NCBI RefSeq assembly: GCF_000372725.1
Contig: NW_005196830.1
Span: forward strand, 259,975 to 323,974
DNA length: 64,000 nt
Direction of reading: 5' to 3'
From: Emiliania huxleyi CCMP1516
Taxonomy: Eukaryota > Haptophyta > Isochrysidales > Noelaerhabdaceae
Below are positions 1 to 10,828 of the stretch, piece by piece. A program made the translations under genes and the position numbers. Under the pieces are notes generated by a model. The model did no database searches and was not told the DNA's origin. It worked only from the letters and a program-made list of their open reading frames with translations. Position 1 is the first letter of the stretch, and every line of letters begins with the position of its first letter.

Positions 1-839
1 GCAGGCAGCGGAGGTCCGTCTGGGGAGCGGCTGGGTCGTGGCGCTAGCGACGGTCGCGCGTGTCGGACGACTCGCGGAAGGGGCTCCACGCCGAGGCGTG
101 AAACCCGGGGGGGGCGGAGTGTGCGTGCGTGCGCGTGCGTGCGTGTGCGTGTGTGCGGCATGCACGTGCGAGAGCCGCACCGCTTCTGCTGGTACTCGCC
201 CGGCGGCTCCACGCTGCCAGCGACCGGGAGGGGAGGGCCCGCGCAGGGTGCGCCGCCCGCGCCCGCGCCGCCGCCGCAGCAGCTGCCGCCCACACCGTGC
301 CCCACGTACCCCGCCGGCGGCCCCGCATATGGGCTGAGCAGATTCATCGCGCCGCCGCCCATGCAACCGCCAGGCTGCATCGCACCGAGGATGCCGCCTG
401 CGCCGTCGGCCTGTCGCAGCACCGCATTCATCGCCACCGCGTCGCGCACCGGCGCGTTCATCGACGACTGCACGCCGCCCAGTCCCGCCCCCCCCCCAGG
501 CAGCCCCAGCGAGTCGAGCGCCGGAGCCATGCCCTGCCCCATCCCCGCCGGCAGCCCCGCAAAGCTCGGGTCCAGCGCGGCGAAGGGATTGCGACCCGGG
601 GCGTGCGCGTACTGCAGCGGCGGCGCCATCGCCGGGCCCATGCTCGAGGCCGGAGGCCCCACGCACGCCAGGTGATCAGCGCCATGCTCACCCAGCGCGG
701 CGTCAAAGAGGACGTCGTGGCTCACGTCGGCGCCGCCGGCCGACGCGTGGCGCACGAGCGCCTCGAGCTGCTCCGCCGCGGCCAGCGAGTTTGAGCTGTA
801 GTTTGGCCGGAGACCGCCGCGGAGGGCGGGAGCCTGCAT
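1..839 (-). CDS. Gly/Met/Ala-rich hypothetical protein, 3' end beyond window
   Basis: One frame on the minus strand stays open from an ATG at 839 to the window edge. It opens MQAPALRGGLRPNYSSNSLA, continues with a helical-looking stretch (AAEQLEALVRHA) and then a low-complexity region rich in Gly, Met, Pro and Ala, including NPFAALDPSFAGLPAG and MNAVLRQADGAGGILGAMQ. Codon use is GC3-rich, as in the confident genes. The last part (about 1-175) crosses a CA/GT dinucleotide tract and is probably intron or non-coding. I recognise no domain; ubiquilin-like or transcription-factor tails have similar composition but no diagnostic motif is visible. The ATG could also be internal to an exon, since the upstream frame is open. 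The product is unknown. Confidence 0.45.
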   Translation of the reverse strand, partial: MQAPALRGGLRPNYSSNSLAAAEQLEALVRHASAGGADVSHDVLFDAALGEHGADHLACVGPPASSMGPAMAPPLQYAHAPGRNPFAALDPSFAGLPAGMGQGMAPALDSLGLPGGGAGLGGVQSSMNAPVRDAVAMNAVLRQADGAGGILGAMQPGGCMGGGAMNLLSPYAGPPAGYVGHGVGGSCCGGGAGAGGAPCAGPPLPVAGSVEPPGEYQQKRCGSRTCMPHTRTRTHAHARTLRPPRVSRLGVEPLPRVVRHARPSLAPRPSRSPDGPPLP

Positions 840-1265
840 ATGTCCAGCGAGCGGGCTGGCGACGGTTCTTCTCGTAGCGAGCGTAGCGAGCGATGCTGAG
901 TTGCAGATTCACGTCTGGGAAATCGACGATGCACACAGACTGGGCGGGGCGGTTGATTGCCCAAGTTTTTTTTGTTTGGTGCTTTTTTTTTCACTGCCAG
1001 GGAGGGAAGCACACGGCGCGTAGGCTACGCGCCGGTAGCGTGCCGCTGGAGTGGCCGAAGCTGGACTAGCCAATAAAAAGGCACGCGCCAGTGAGCCGTG
1101 CCGCTCCTGGAGCAACACGGGAGCTGCCTGCCACGTGAGGTCGTCACGGGAGCTGGTGCGGCGCGAGGCCGCCTGCCGCACCACCATCTAGGCTGCCTGC
1201 GCCGCCGCTCGGCCGCACGCTAGCCGAGCCGCTAGCCGCTCGGCCAGACAGTCGCTGCTTAAATC
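840..1265. other. Intergenic region between divergent genes
   Basis: No ORF here is convincing. It lies between the divergent starts at 839 (-) and 1266 (+), so it should hold both promoters. A CCAAT-like motif followed by AATAAAAAGG sits at about 1068-1081, and T-rich runs sit at 966-991. Regulatory function is inference. Confidence 0.3.
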
Positions 1266-2564
1266 ATGCCCGCTCGCCTGCACCTCCTCGCGACTCTCCT
1301 CCTCCTCGCCCCGTCCTCCTCGGGAACCCACTACGCCACGCTCGGCGTGCCCTCCGACGCGACCGAGGTGGCGATCCGGCACGCCTACCGGCGCGCGGCG
1401 CTCGCGCACCACCCCGACAAGGCACGCGGCCGGACCCGGCCCGAGCGCGATGCTGCGGCACGCCGGATGGAGCGACTGAACGAGGCGTACGCGATCCTGT
1501 CCGACGCGGCGGCACGGCGCCGGTACGACTACGAACGCCTCGCCCTTGCCGCGAGCGGCGGGCACTCGCATGGCGGCCGGGGCGAGTACCGCCCGCCTGC
1601 GCGGCGCGTGGAGGTTCGTCTATCGGCGACGCTCGAGCAGCTCGCCGGTTTCGCGCCGGTGGACATCGACCTGGCCGCTGCGGTGGCGATCGGCAGGGCC
1701 GGCCCGGCGCCGCGCCGCGGGGCGGGGCTCACGCTGCGCCGCTGGCTGCCCGCGGGGAGCGCGGCCGGCGACGTGGTGAGCATCCCTCTGCCGGGCGTCG
1801 ACCTGCGCGTCACTCTCGAGGCGCGCGAGGGCGAGGGGACGCTGGAGGAGCGGCTCCGGGGGCGGCTCCGGGGGCGGCCGCCGCCTTTCTTCGAGCGGCA
1901 GGGCGACGACCTGCGCGCGGACCTGTGGCTTCCCGCCTGGCACAACCGTGTCCCTCTCTGAGGAGCCTTCTAGGAGCCTTCCAGGAACCTTCCAGGAACC
2001 TTCTAGGCACAACCGCGTCCCTCTCCGAGGCGGCAGCATCACCTCCCTCTGCCGCCGCCGCGTTGGAGTCAGCTGCCGCGGCGCTACCGTCGCCGACGGA
2101 GAGGCGTGCGCGCGACACTTCCAAGACACTGCCTGCCCTTCCTCGCCCGCCTCAGCACGCCCTCCCATATGCCATATGCGCATCGACGGCCCTCTTGCCA
2201 GGTGCGCACGCTTGCGGGGCTCGGCATGCCACGGAGGCGGCCGGGCGGCGCGGTGGCGGGCGCCGCCGCCTCCTCCTCGCCCTTTGCCTGCGAGCGGGGC
2301 TCGCTCCACGTCACGCTGAGGCTCCGGCGGCCGCTCGGCTCGCTGCTGCACGCCGTGCGTGCGCCCGCCGCCGCGGCGGCCGCGGCGGCCCTTGTCGCGC
2401 CGCTGGTGCGCCGGCTGGTGCGGCGAGGGCCGAGGCGGCGGCGGCGGCTGGTGCTGCGCGCGTGGACTGGCGGGGGCCGCCCGCGCGACGCCGCGTCGCC
2501 GCCGTTCCGGCCGTTTGGCAGCGCCAACTTTTTCTACTACAGGTGGGAGACGGTGCCGAATTGA
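1266..2564 (+). CDS. Secreted/ER-type DnaJ (Hsp40) co-chaperone, multi-exon
   Basis: Exon 1 starts at the ATG at 1266 with an N-terminal signal peptide (about residues 1-20, Leu-rich core). A J-domain follows (residues 22-92), with the Hsp70-activating HPD motif in LAHHPDKARG and a helix IV ending in RRRYDYERLA. A linker leads into a DnaJ C-terminal peptide-binding region (FERQGDDLRADLWLP). The first frame stops at 1961 inside an intron made of TCTAGGAACCT-like repeats (about 1960-2008). A later exon from about 2201 reads VRTLAGLGMPRR and GSLHVTLRLRRP, matching the G-x-GMP and GDL-x-V motifs of DnaJ C-domains, and ends at 2564. The middle splice sites are not resolved. The zinc-finger region of type I DnaJ is absent, so this is type II-like, probably acting with an ER-lumenal Hsp70. 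Confidence 0.75.
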
Positions 2565-3964
2565 GCCACAACCCCGACTGAGGGTCGACTACTGGGTCGG
2601 CGGGCAGCTTCCCAAAGTTAGCACAGCACTTGGAGGCGCCCGATGGTGTTTTTTTTAGTGCCAGTGCGCGAGAGGTCGCATCATTTTTGACCGCGCAAGA
2701 CATAAGGGTGGCTCAGGGCTCTGCCCGCAAGGCGCCCGCGTCGCCGACGCGGTACCATTGACTAATCCCGGAATACACACCCACACGACCAAATAGCGAA
2801 AATCATCCGAAAATACCGTGCAAAATCCACGGAAATTCGTGAGCAGAAGAACGTCGGTTCAAGAATCGTCGGTTCAAGAACAAGATCAAGTTGGCCGCTA
2901 AACATGGGCGATCCGGCGCTTCCTTCGATTGGACGGACGAAATGGTCGTGGGAAAGCGGGACCGCATCGCGATCGGGGGTTCACCATATGCCGAGCCTGC
3001 CTGCTCGGGAGCTCGGCCTGCCATGCGGATGCGCGCGCGCGCCTCGCCCGAGCGCAGCCACCTGCGGCCTGGCCAGCCTGTTCCTGGCTCGTGCCCTGCC
3101 TCTCCTTCCGCTGCCGCCGGCCTCGCAGTCCCGCCAGCCATCACGCTGCAGAGCCTGCGTAGACGCCACAGACGCCAATTCTGCAGCCCACAGCCCTGGC
3201 AACTGAGGGCGAGGGCCAGCAGTATACGACGACGACGACATCTCACACCCCGCGCTGGCCAGCGCCATCAGCCCCTCACGGCCCGGCCCAACCTCCCTTC
3301 GCTAGCGCCATCGCCTCCACAGCGCGGGCACAGCGCCTCCAATCAAGTCGCACCTCTCTTCTTCAGCGAATGCAGCGGCAGCACCACGTCAGAGGCCGGG
3401 CCGACTGGCGGACCTGCATGCCCAGCCATGCCCCCCACTCCCCACCCGCTTGGATCGATCAGCTGACAACAGCTCCACCAGCTCCCACCACCGCGTGTTG
3501 GCCTTTGTGCGCTTTTCTCTGCATAGACTATCTATATTCTTTTTGCGTATTCTTTCCGTATTCTTGTCCAAAATAGTTAGAGGCTGCGAAGGCCGTCCCG
3601 TTTGCTGTTTGCATAAAAAACGCCTGTTTTGTGCTGCGCCGCTGCGCGCGCGCGCGCCGGGGCTCTGTCTCACCCACGTGCCGCAATATGTGTCACACAC
3701 GGCGGCTTCTGCCACCTCTCGATTGGTTCCACTTTCTACGCACACCTACCGGGGAAGGGGCGCGTGGGAGCGGGGGCGGGGGCGGGGGCGGGGGTGGGGG
3801 CGGGGGCGCGCAGCGCGGGGTGCGCGCGCGCAACAGAGGGTAGGGTGGGGAAGACGGCGAGGAGGGGGCGGCGGCGGCGGCGGCGGCAGCGCGCGCGCGG
3901 CGCGCGCGACGGGGGGGCGGAGCAGCGACCGCTGGCGCGGTCGCCGCTCCGTCTGTGACAGACG

Positions 3965-3988
3965 CGCGCTCTGCCGCGGCAGAGCGCG
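3965..3988. repeat. Perfect 24-bp palindrome
   Basis: CGCGCTCTGCCG is followed directly by its reverse complement, giving 12-bp arms with no spacer. It sits in a GC-rich intergenic stretch, so it could be a protein-binding site or chance. Confidence 0.6.
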
Positions 3989-4119
3989 TCAGGGCAAGGG
4001 GCATGCGTGGCGGCGCGGGACGCGCGGCGGCGGCGGCGAGCAGCCGAGCGCTCCGTGAGCGGTGAGGCGGCCGGGCGAGGGCGCGGCGGGTGACGGGTCA
4101 AGGGAGCAGCCCACACCCG

Positions 4120-4140
4120 GCGTCGCTTTTTGAGCGACGC
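4120..4140. repeat. 8-bp stem-loop
   Basis: GCGTCGCT, a TTTTG loop, then AGCGACGC. The stem is perfect. It is not followed by a T-run on the plus strand, so it is not an obvious Pol III terminator. Confidence 0.5.
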
Positions 4141-4390
4141 TGTGGTACGCCTGCGCAGGGGCCGCAGGGCGGTCAGTTGTGGGGCGAGGCGGTGCCGGCC
4201 GCGGGCCGGGTGCAAGGCGCCGGCCTCGGCGCCGCCTCGGCGCGCCGCACGGGCGCGGCGAGCCTCTGAGCGGGAGCCGAAGGTTTGCTGCGGTGGTAGG
4301 TAGGGGTAGGCAGGTGGGGTGGCTTGACTTTGCCGCAGAGGCCGTCCCTAGCTGTGAACAGCAATGAGCAAAACGGGACAGTATAGTGTC

Positions 4391-4440
4391 TATATTCTCG
4401 AAAGAGGGTTTATATTCTCGAAAGAGGGTTTATATTCTCG
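4391..4440. repeat. Tandem repeat, 20-bp unit, about 2.5 copies
   Basis: The unit tatattctcgaaagagggtt occurs at 4391 and 4411 and in part at 4431. It is AT-rich compared with its surroundings. Confidence 0.8.
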
Positions 4441-5084
4441 AATATTCTTTAAATTCTGGCTAAAAATCGCTGAAAATCGCTTCGAAAAAGAATGAATATG
4501 AAGAAAAACACACAAAGGCCAAACTGCGTGTCGTGTCATGAAGCATGATAGATAGACATAGAAAGCATGAATGAACCATCGAAAGGTCTGATCTCCAAAA
4601 AGAGCTCTCGGCCTGCCGCGCGCGCCCGCGCCCCGCCCCTTTTGCGCAGCAACACCTTAAACTTCATGGCCCTCCAAATTCGGGTCGGAGCGCAGCGGAG
4701 TGGGCCCCGAGTTTGAAAAGGGCGACGGACGCTTGCGTCCTAGCCTCCAACAACACCTCCCCGGCGCAGAGGGGCCCCCGGAGGGATGCTCAACCGCCCC
4801 ACGCCACGCCGCTTGCGGCGGTCCTATGCAGTGCACTTGGAGCACTTGGAGTGCAGTCATTAACCTCACTCCGTGCCTGGCGAGGTACTCCCACGCCTCT
4901 CGGGGTTTTGTCTGGCCGAGTCAACCCGAGACTGCTGGGGCGAGCCTCGGCGAGACTGCGTCAGCTGTTCCCACAGCAGGCTCCTCGTTTTCTGCGTCCC
5001 AACTTCTCTTTCGTCAACGGCGGGCAGCTTGCCCAAAGTTAGTCGCCGTCGACCGACCCTCGCATCTCCTCTACACAGGTTCCC

Positions 5085-8000
5085 ATGTCGTCGGCCCCCT
5101 GCACGGAGGTGGCGGGAGCGGCGTACTGCAAGACCCACGTCGCCCTCTGCGCCGCCGTGATGTGCCCTTCGTGCACGTTCCCGGGCGTTTGCGATTTCAC
5201 ATGCGACTTCTGCGCTGATCCGCTGCCTCCGCCCCGGCCTCCGCTGCAACCTCCACTTCCACCTCCTCCTTCTCCGCCGCTGCCTCCGCCGCCGCCTCCG
5301 CCGCCGCCGCCGCCGCTGCCGCCGCCGCTGCCGCCGCCGCCGCTGCCGCCGCCGCCGCTGCCGCCGCCGCCGCTGCCGCCGCCGCTGCCGCCGCCGCCGC
5401 TGCCGCCGCCGCTGCCGCCGCCGCCACTGCTGCCGCCGCCGCCGCCGCCGCCGCTGCCGCCGCCGCCGCTGCCGCCGCCGCTGCCGCCGCCGCCGCTGCC
5501 TCCGCCGACTCCGACGCCGCCGCCGCCGCCGCAGCCGCCGCTCCCGCCACTGCCGCCGCCGCCGTCGTCGCCTCCGCTACCGCCGCCAGAGCCGCCGCAT
5601 CCACAGCTGCCACCCTCTCCGCATCCTCCACCAAAACCGCCGCCGCCGCCGTCGCCGCCTACTTCGCCGCCTACTTCGCCGCCGCCGTCTCCGCCGCCAA
5701 AGCAGCCGTTGCCGTCGCCGCCTCCGCCGTCGTCGCCCCCATCGTCGCCTCCATTCAGCCCCGGCTATTTATCGCCGCCCAACTCCCCTCCGTCGCCGCC
5801 TCCGCCGTCGTTACCCCCGCCGCCCCCGTCGTTGCCTCCGCCGCCGCCGCCGTCGCCACCCATGCCTCCGTCGCCGCCTCCGCCGTCGTTACCCCCGCCG
5901 CCCCCGTCGTTGCCTCCGCCGCCGCCGCCGTCGCCACCCATGCTGCCGCCGCCAATGCCGCCGTCGGCGCCGCCGCCGTCCCCGTCGTTGCCTCCGCCGC
6001 CGCCGCCGTCGCCACCCATGCTGCCGCCGCCGTCGGCGCCGCCGCCGTCGGCTCCACCTCGCAAGTGTGCCGAGGAGCCGACGCCGCGTGTGCACTGCCC
6101 CTGTCCGAGCCTCCCCGGAGCCCTCCCGGAGTCCCTCCTGTAGGACGCGGCGACGCCCGGGTACTGCCCCTCGCACCTCAGCGTGTGCGACACGCTGCTC
6201 TGCCCGAGCTGCCTGCTGCCAGGCACCTCGGAGACTAGACGCCTCTCGGACGTCCCAGACACCTCCTAGCCGCCCCCACCGGCGCTCTCGCCCGTGCCAC
6301 CACCCCTTCCCAACCCTCTGGCAGGGCTGTGCGACTACACCTGCGGCTTTTGCAGCGTGCCTCCCCGGCCGCCCCCGCCCCCGCCGTCTCCAGCGCCGCC
6401 GCCGCCACTCTCTCCTCCGCCGCCGGACGCCTGCGGTAGCCTTCTTGGGCGCACCAGCTTGCGCTCTCTTGGCCTCATGTACTGCAGCGAGCTGCCCACG
6501 GGCAGCTGCGACTCCTACTACTACCTCGGGAAGGCTGGGAATCATCGCCTCTGCCACGAGCGCTCCAGCCGCGGCGACTGCATAGGCTCGGAGATCTTCT
6601 ACTGCTCGCCGCCGCCAGCGCTTCCGCCCTCGCCGCTGCCGCCGCCTTCACCGCCGCCGCCGCCGCCTCGCCCGCCGCCGTGGCCCCCCGGAGTGCTCGG
6701 CCCGCCTTCGACGCCGCCGCCACCGCAGCCGCCGCCGCTGCCGCCGCCCCCACTGCCGACGCCGTCGCCGCCGCCGCCTTCACTGCCGCCGCCGCCGCCT
6801 CGCCCGCCGCCGTGGCCCCCCGGAGTTCTCGGCCCGCCTTCGACGCCGGTGATTGCCGCGCGCGACGGCCATACGGACCACCTCGCGCTCGAGAACTTTC
6901 CTCAGCGCACGCCCCACGCGAACTCACTTGCCGCCGCTGAGACTCTCGGCCCACCGCCGCCGCCGCCGTCGCTGCTGTCGTATGCGCCGCTGCCGCCGCT
7001 TCCGCCGCTGCCGCCGCTGCCGCCCCAGCCGCCACTGCCGTTTCCTCCGGCGCCGCCGCCGCCGCCGCCCTCGCCGCCGCCGCCCGCGACACCGCCCTCG
7101 GCGCCGCTGCCCGACTTCCTCGCGGCGCTGCTGGCTGACCTCCCCATCGACCTCCCCACCGAGCTGCGGGCCGACCTCCCCGCCGAACTCATCGGCGGCG
7201 GCTCCCTCGCCCTCGCGCTGTCCCTCGCCGCCTGCGCGTGCTGCCTCGTCTCGCGACGCAGGATCGCTCGCGCCCGGCCGGCCGCATTTCGGCCGCGCCT
7301 CGGCGGTCTCTCGGCTGCACCTCGTCTGCCCCTGGGCTGTAGGCGGTCGAAGGGGCCGTCGCACCGCTTTTTCGCCGGCGGGGGAGTCTCCCTCGCCAGC
7401 TCCGACGAGGCGGCCTCGAGGATGGCGCGTGCCAGCCGGCACGGAGGCTCGCTCCCCTCCCTGCCGAAGGTCGACATGCAGTTCGTCGACGGGCGCCGCG
7501 GCCTAGATGCGGGAAGACATCTCCCTGCCTCCAGCCAGCACCAGAGAACGTCTTCGCCCGAGGCTCGGAGACGCGGTGCACGGCCCTCTCTCGACGCCCT
7601 CCGCCCTCCTCTGTGCTCACGCTGCAGGACTCCAAGCCCGGACGGGCCCTCGCTCCGCAAGCAGAACCGAGCGCAGCTCGACTGGAACCAGACCGGCTTT
7701 GGCACAGCGCTCTCCTCCCCGTGGCGAGTGCCGTCTCCTACGCCCCGTCTCACGGCGCACCCTGCTACCCTCCTAGGCGTCAGTTGCGCCATGTGCGGCG
7801 GGTTCGGCTGCCCCCGCTGCCAGGGAGCGCCTGTGGATTTGGTGGACGATGCGCCGCCCTCCAAGCTCGCAACCACCTACAAGGCGGGGCCGCCGCCCCG
7901 CGTGCCGCCTGTAGCAGCCTCGGCTTGTGCCGCGCTTCTCGCCCGCCCCATCACCGTGCTTTCCGCCCTACGATAGGAGCTGGTCGCCGCAAAGGCGGCG

Positions 8001-8195
8001 CAGCTGCGCCGCAAGCAAGCGCAGGCGCGGCTGCTGCTGCACGACGGCGCGAAGGAGGGCGCGTCAGATGCTACGAGCGGGCGCCGGCCCTCAGATGCTG
8101 CAGCGCGTCAGATGCTCGCCGGACCCAACCCCTTTCTCGCCGCGACGCACAGCACCAACGGCCACGGGTCGCCGTCGCCTGTCCCGATGGACTGA
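5085..8195 (+). CDS. Cys-module/polyproline single-pass membrane protein
   Basis: Four exons: 5085-6089, 6144-6222, 6325-7901 and 7977-8195. The ectodomain has two homologous Cys modules, CPSCTFPGVCDFTCDFC near 5164-5214 and CPSCLLPGLCDYTCGFC. The second is interrupted by a GC-AG intron (6223-6324), and comparing the modules fixes that splice. A third Cys-rich block follows (MYCSELPTGSCDSYYY). Long polyproline tracts separate the modules, as in extensin or pherophorin stalks, and include a 132-bp direct duplication (about 6666 and 6798). One hydrophobic span (SLALALSLAACACCLV, about 7201-7248) precedes a basic stop-transfer RRR and a long tail with a CGGFGCPRC motif. The frame stop at 7976 is in an intron; the next exon resumes ELVAAKAAQLRRKQ. 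No signal peptide is visible at this ATG, and a possible acceptor (ctacacag) lies 5 bp upstream, so a 5' exon is probably missing. Function is likely cell surface or wall; this is inference. Confidence 0.7.
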
Positions 8196-8647
8196 TGCTC
8201 GCCGCTGCCATGCGCGAGCGCCCGTTGGAATTGTTTCGGCGAGTACGCATGTGAGAGAGTGAGGTCCTATTGTACGTTGTCTGCAGTCTGGTCCTCGTCC
8301 TGTACAGAGAGTCCGCGTGGCCGTGGGGGCAGGCATTGTAAACCGTGGTGGAGTAATACTGGAGCAGCACGCGATATTGTACCAAAGCTGTGTGTACAAC
8401 GCCGATGTGAGAGGATGAGGAAGATCTGGCGCCAAGGCGCAAGGGTGTCCATGCATGGGTCACGGCATGGGACCCGCGCGCCCGCGTTTGTTTTTCCTTT
8501 TCGCCACACTCCTCCCTGTGTGGTGGCGGCGTGCCGTCCTCCCATCCCTATCCCTTGGGTCCTTCTTTCTTTTAGTTTTTGTCGTGCACAGTTCCTTCCT
8601 TTGAAGTTTCCCCTCGAATCCATCAAGCCGAGCCTGCGATAGCTAAG

Positions 8648-9031
8648 GATTGCGAGCGGGTCCCCTCGCAATCGGTGCATGTTGCTAGGATTGTGAGCGC
8701 AGATCTTTGGATCTTTGGTACGATTGTGAGCGCAGCCGCTCTTAGTCCTACAAGATGTAGGATTGCGAGCAGCACTGCTCGCAATCGGAGGCACGTTGCT
8801 AGGATTGTGAGCAGTGCTGCTCGCAATCCTAGACTTTGCTAGGATTGTGAGCGCAACTGGCAGTCGTAGGCGTCACCAGTCGCCTTGGTAGCGGAGCTGC
8901 TCTTAGTCCTAGAAGATGTAGGATTGCGAGCGTGGGTGCTAGCAATCGTACAGAGATGCTACGATTGCGAGGAGTGCTGCTCACAATCCTTCGACTTCTA
9001 GGATTGAGAGCGAGGCTGCTCTCAATCCTAG
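8648..9031. repeat. Array of covarying stem-loop repeats
   Basis: At least six hairpins share the core GATTGNGAGC / GCTCNCAATC: 8648-8673, 8761-8786 (12-bp perfect arms, 2-nt loop), 8799-8832 (16-bp arms with one G-T wobble), 8922-8947, 8963-8988 and 8998-9031 (14-bp perfect arms). More degenerate or longer-range pairs lie between them (about 8690-8755 and 8839-8912). The variable base of the stem changes in step on both arms: C with G, T with G, A with T. The units are not uniformly spaced and carry no spacers, so this is not a CRISPR array. Confidence 0.8.
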
Positions 9032-9042
9032 CCTTCTACAAA

Positions 9043-9095
9043 AGAGGGGTCCCGTACCATGCGGAATCGACCCTATCCAGTGCTCAAGTGCTCAA
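9043..9095 (+). repeat. Dispersed repeat copy, about 52 bp
   Basis: Nearly identical to 31117-31169 in the same orientation. The shared start is gaggggtcccgtaccatg and the shared end is ccagtgctcaagtgctcaa, with one difference seen. It belongs to an unknown dispersed family. Confidence 0.8.
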
Positions 9096-9383
9096 AGAAG
9101 GTTCACCAGCAGTGGCGGCCGGCGGTGGGGCGAGAGGGTGGGTGGGGGGTGGGGGGGGGTATGGTCCCGTCGGCGGGAGGCTGGGTCTGTCAGCAGGCGG
9201 GGGGGTATGGTCTCGAGGTGGGTTCCGATGCTACCATACCCGCAAGAAGTCCGAACCCTGTGGGCTGTCCGTGTGAATTCTAGGCCCGCGGGTAGTCTCC
9301 CCCCCCCCATCCCCAGGGCCTCCGGCGCTCGCACCTCAACCTCTCACAGACCAGCGCACAGCGGACAAGCTCGACCACATCAC

Positions 9384-10502
9384 ATGGGTCTGCTCAGCGG
9401 CGCCGGTTCCGCTTTGCTCAGCGCCCCAGCGCTCAACTTTTACCACCACGACGGCTGGCGGCTGGCGTTCCGCCATCGGCCTGCCGCCAAGGGCCACGAG
9501 CAGGACGCACCTCTGCTGCTCATTCACCCAGTCGGCGTCGGCCTCTCTGCCTGGTTCTGGGAGCGAATGATGGACCGCTGGGACGGTGGCGCCGTGTACG
9601 CGCCAGATCTCATAGGCTGCGGCGCCAGCGATGAGTGGGCTCCCGACGAGCGAGGCATGTTCCTTCCTCTCGACTGGTCCCGCGGCGTGGAGGCGCTCTG
9701 GCAGCAGCACGTCCGGCAGCCGTGCGTTGTCGTGGCGCAGGGAGGGCTCGCGCCGGTGCGCGCGGCCCGCCTTCGGTGGGCCACCACCTCGACGACACGT
9801 CCATCACACGTTAATCACCCGTCCGCCAGGTCGGCGTGCAGCTCGCAGCGCGGGAAGCCGACGATTGGAGCGGCGCAGCGGCCGTCTCTCGGCTCGTGCT
9901 CGCTGCGCCGCCGACGTGGGCCGACATGACGACCGCCGTGCCCGAGGCGGATCTGCGGCGCAACTACGACGCGCTCCGATCTCCGCTCGGCGACGCTGCG
10001 CTCGGGACGATCGAGAGCCGCTGGGCGATCCGCACGTTCTCCGACCTGTTCCTGTTTGAGGGCGAGTCGGACGAGGCGGGGCTCTTTAGACAGGCCGGAG
10101 GAGAGCCCGGCCCTCGCCCCGCACAGCGGAAAGGATCACCTGACTCAGGCGTGGCTCGAGGCGGCGGTGGCGGGCTGCGGCCAGCCACGACGCGCGCCCA
10201 TCCAGGCCTTCAACGCAGGCTTGCTGCAGGCGCGCTCCTTCGAGCCGGAGCTCACCTCGCTGCGGCAGCCCACCCTCGTGCTGGCCGGCAGGCGCACTCC
10301 CATCGCCGCGGGGATCGGACGTGGGGATGCGGCGGGTAACCCTTGCCCTTTTTTTTTTGGCAGGGGCGACAAGCGGCAGCGGCAGGAGTACGCGGCAGGC
10401 GTCCGGACGTGCCGGCTGGAGACGATTCGTGGCGCCAACGTACTGCCTTGGGAGGCGCCCGCCGAGACGTGCGCGACGATCGCGAAGTTTTGCGCGGATT
10501 AG
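9384..10502 (+). CDS. Alpha/beta-hydrolase-fold protein, nucleophile apparently lost
   Basis: Exons: 9384-9755, 9830-10075 and 10149-10502 (a further small intron ending in the T-rich tract near 10363 is possible). The start MGLLSGAGSALLSAPALNFY leads into DGWRLAFRHRP, then the oxyanion-type LLLIHPVGVGLSAWFW and YAPDLIGCGASD, typical of the alpha/beta-hydrolase fold (haloalkane dehalogenase-like plant and algal proteins). Splicing at 9755/9830 gives VVVAQGGLAPVGVQLA, where family members have G-x-S-x-G at the nucleophile elbow. Here the Ser position reads Gly, so classic hydrolase chemistry is doubtful. The C-terminal part keeps TLVLAGRRTP and ANVLPWEAP. The second intron is GC-AG with an 8/9 match between intron start and exon start. 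The substrate is unknown. No targeting peptide is obvious. Confidence 0.7.
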
Positions 10503-10828
10503 AGACTGATTAGAGTCTCCTCCTGAAGAGAGTGACGCTATTTAGTGCACAGGACAGCTGGGACACTCGACTCCTCGTTGTGGCTTGTTGTGACGTCACG
10601 CACAGACACACACACGTGTTCATTATTCCACGACCAACGCGTGCGAGGAGGGCATGCAGCTATTTCTGAGGCGTGGCTGTACGATATATCAGAGGGGATT
10701 CGCAACCCTGAGGGAGGGGGTTTGCCGTACGAGGATGTACAATGTACTGACGTAGAGTGTAGAGCGCTGCCGCTGGAGAGCTGGAGAGCTGGAGAGCGCT
10801 GTAGAGCTGTAGAGCTCTACAACTACAT

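Larger units (their letters stand above)
2565..5084. other. Gene-poor region with simple repeats and palindromes
   Basis: No ORF is convincing; the open frames are short and Arg/Ala-rich as expected at this GC. It holds a G-rich simple repeat (about 3757-3815), a perfect palindrome at 3965-3988, a stem-loop at 4120-4140, a 20-bp tandem repeat at 4391-4440, and part of a dispersed repeat (about 4830-4870). A short motif, cggcgggcagctt followed by caaagttag, occurs both near 2597-2621 and near 5018-5042. An upstream exon with a signal peptide for the next gene may lie here but was not identified. Confidence 0.4.
8196..9383. other. Intergenic; contains hairpin array and a dispersed repeat
   Basis: Contains the inverted-repeat array 8648-9031 and a dispersed repeat at 9043-9095. 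GT/G-rich sequence lies at 9120-9215. No ORF is supported. Confidence 0.5.

Noticed and set aside
121..172. Possible regulatory or Z-DNA element in the GT dinucleotide tract
   Set aside because: Simple repeats of this kind are common in this genome and nothing marks it as functional; probably intronic to the minus-strand gene.
4830..4870. Independent novel inverted element
   Set aside because: It is a short inverted piece of the dispersed repeat seen at 35.0 and 60.7 kb.
5197..5634. Long poly-Ala open frame antisense to the polyproline gene
   Set aside because: CCG repeats read as Ala on the opposite strand; the sense strand has Cys modules, a membrane span and consistent splicing.
8648..9031. 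CRISPR-like array
   Set aside because: The units are palindromes with variable arms and spacing and no unique spacers, and the genome is eukaryotic.
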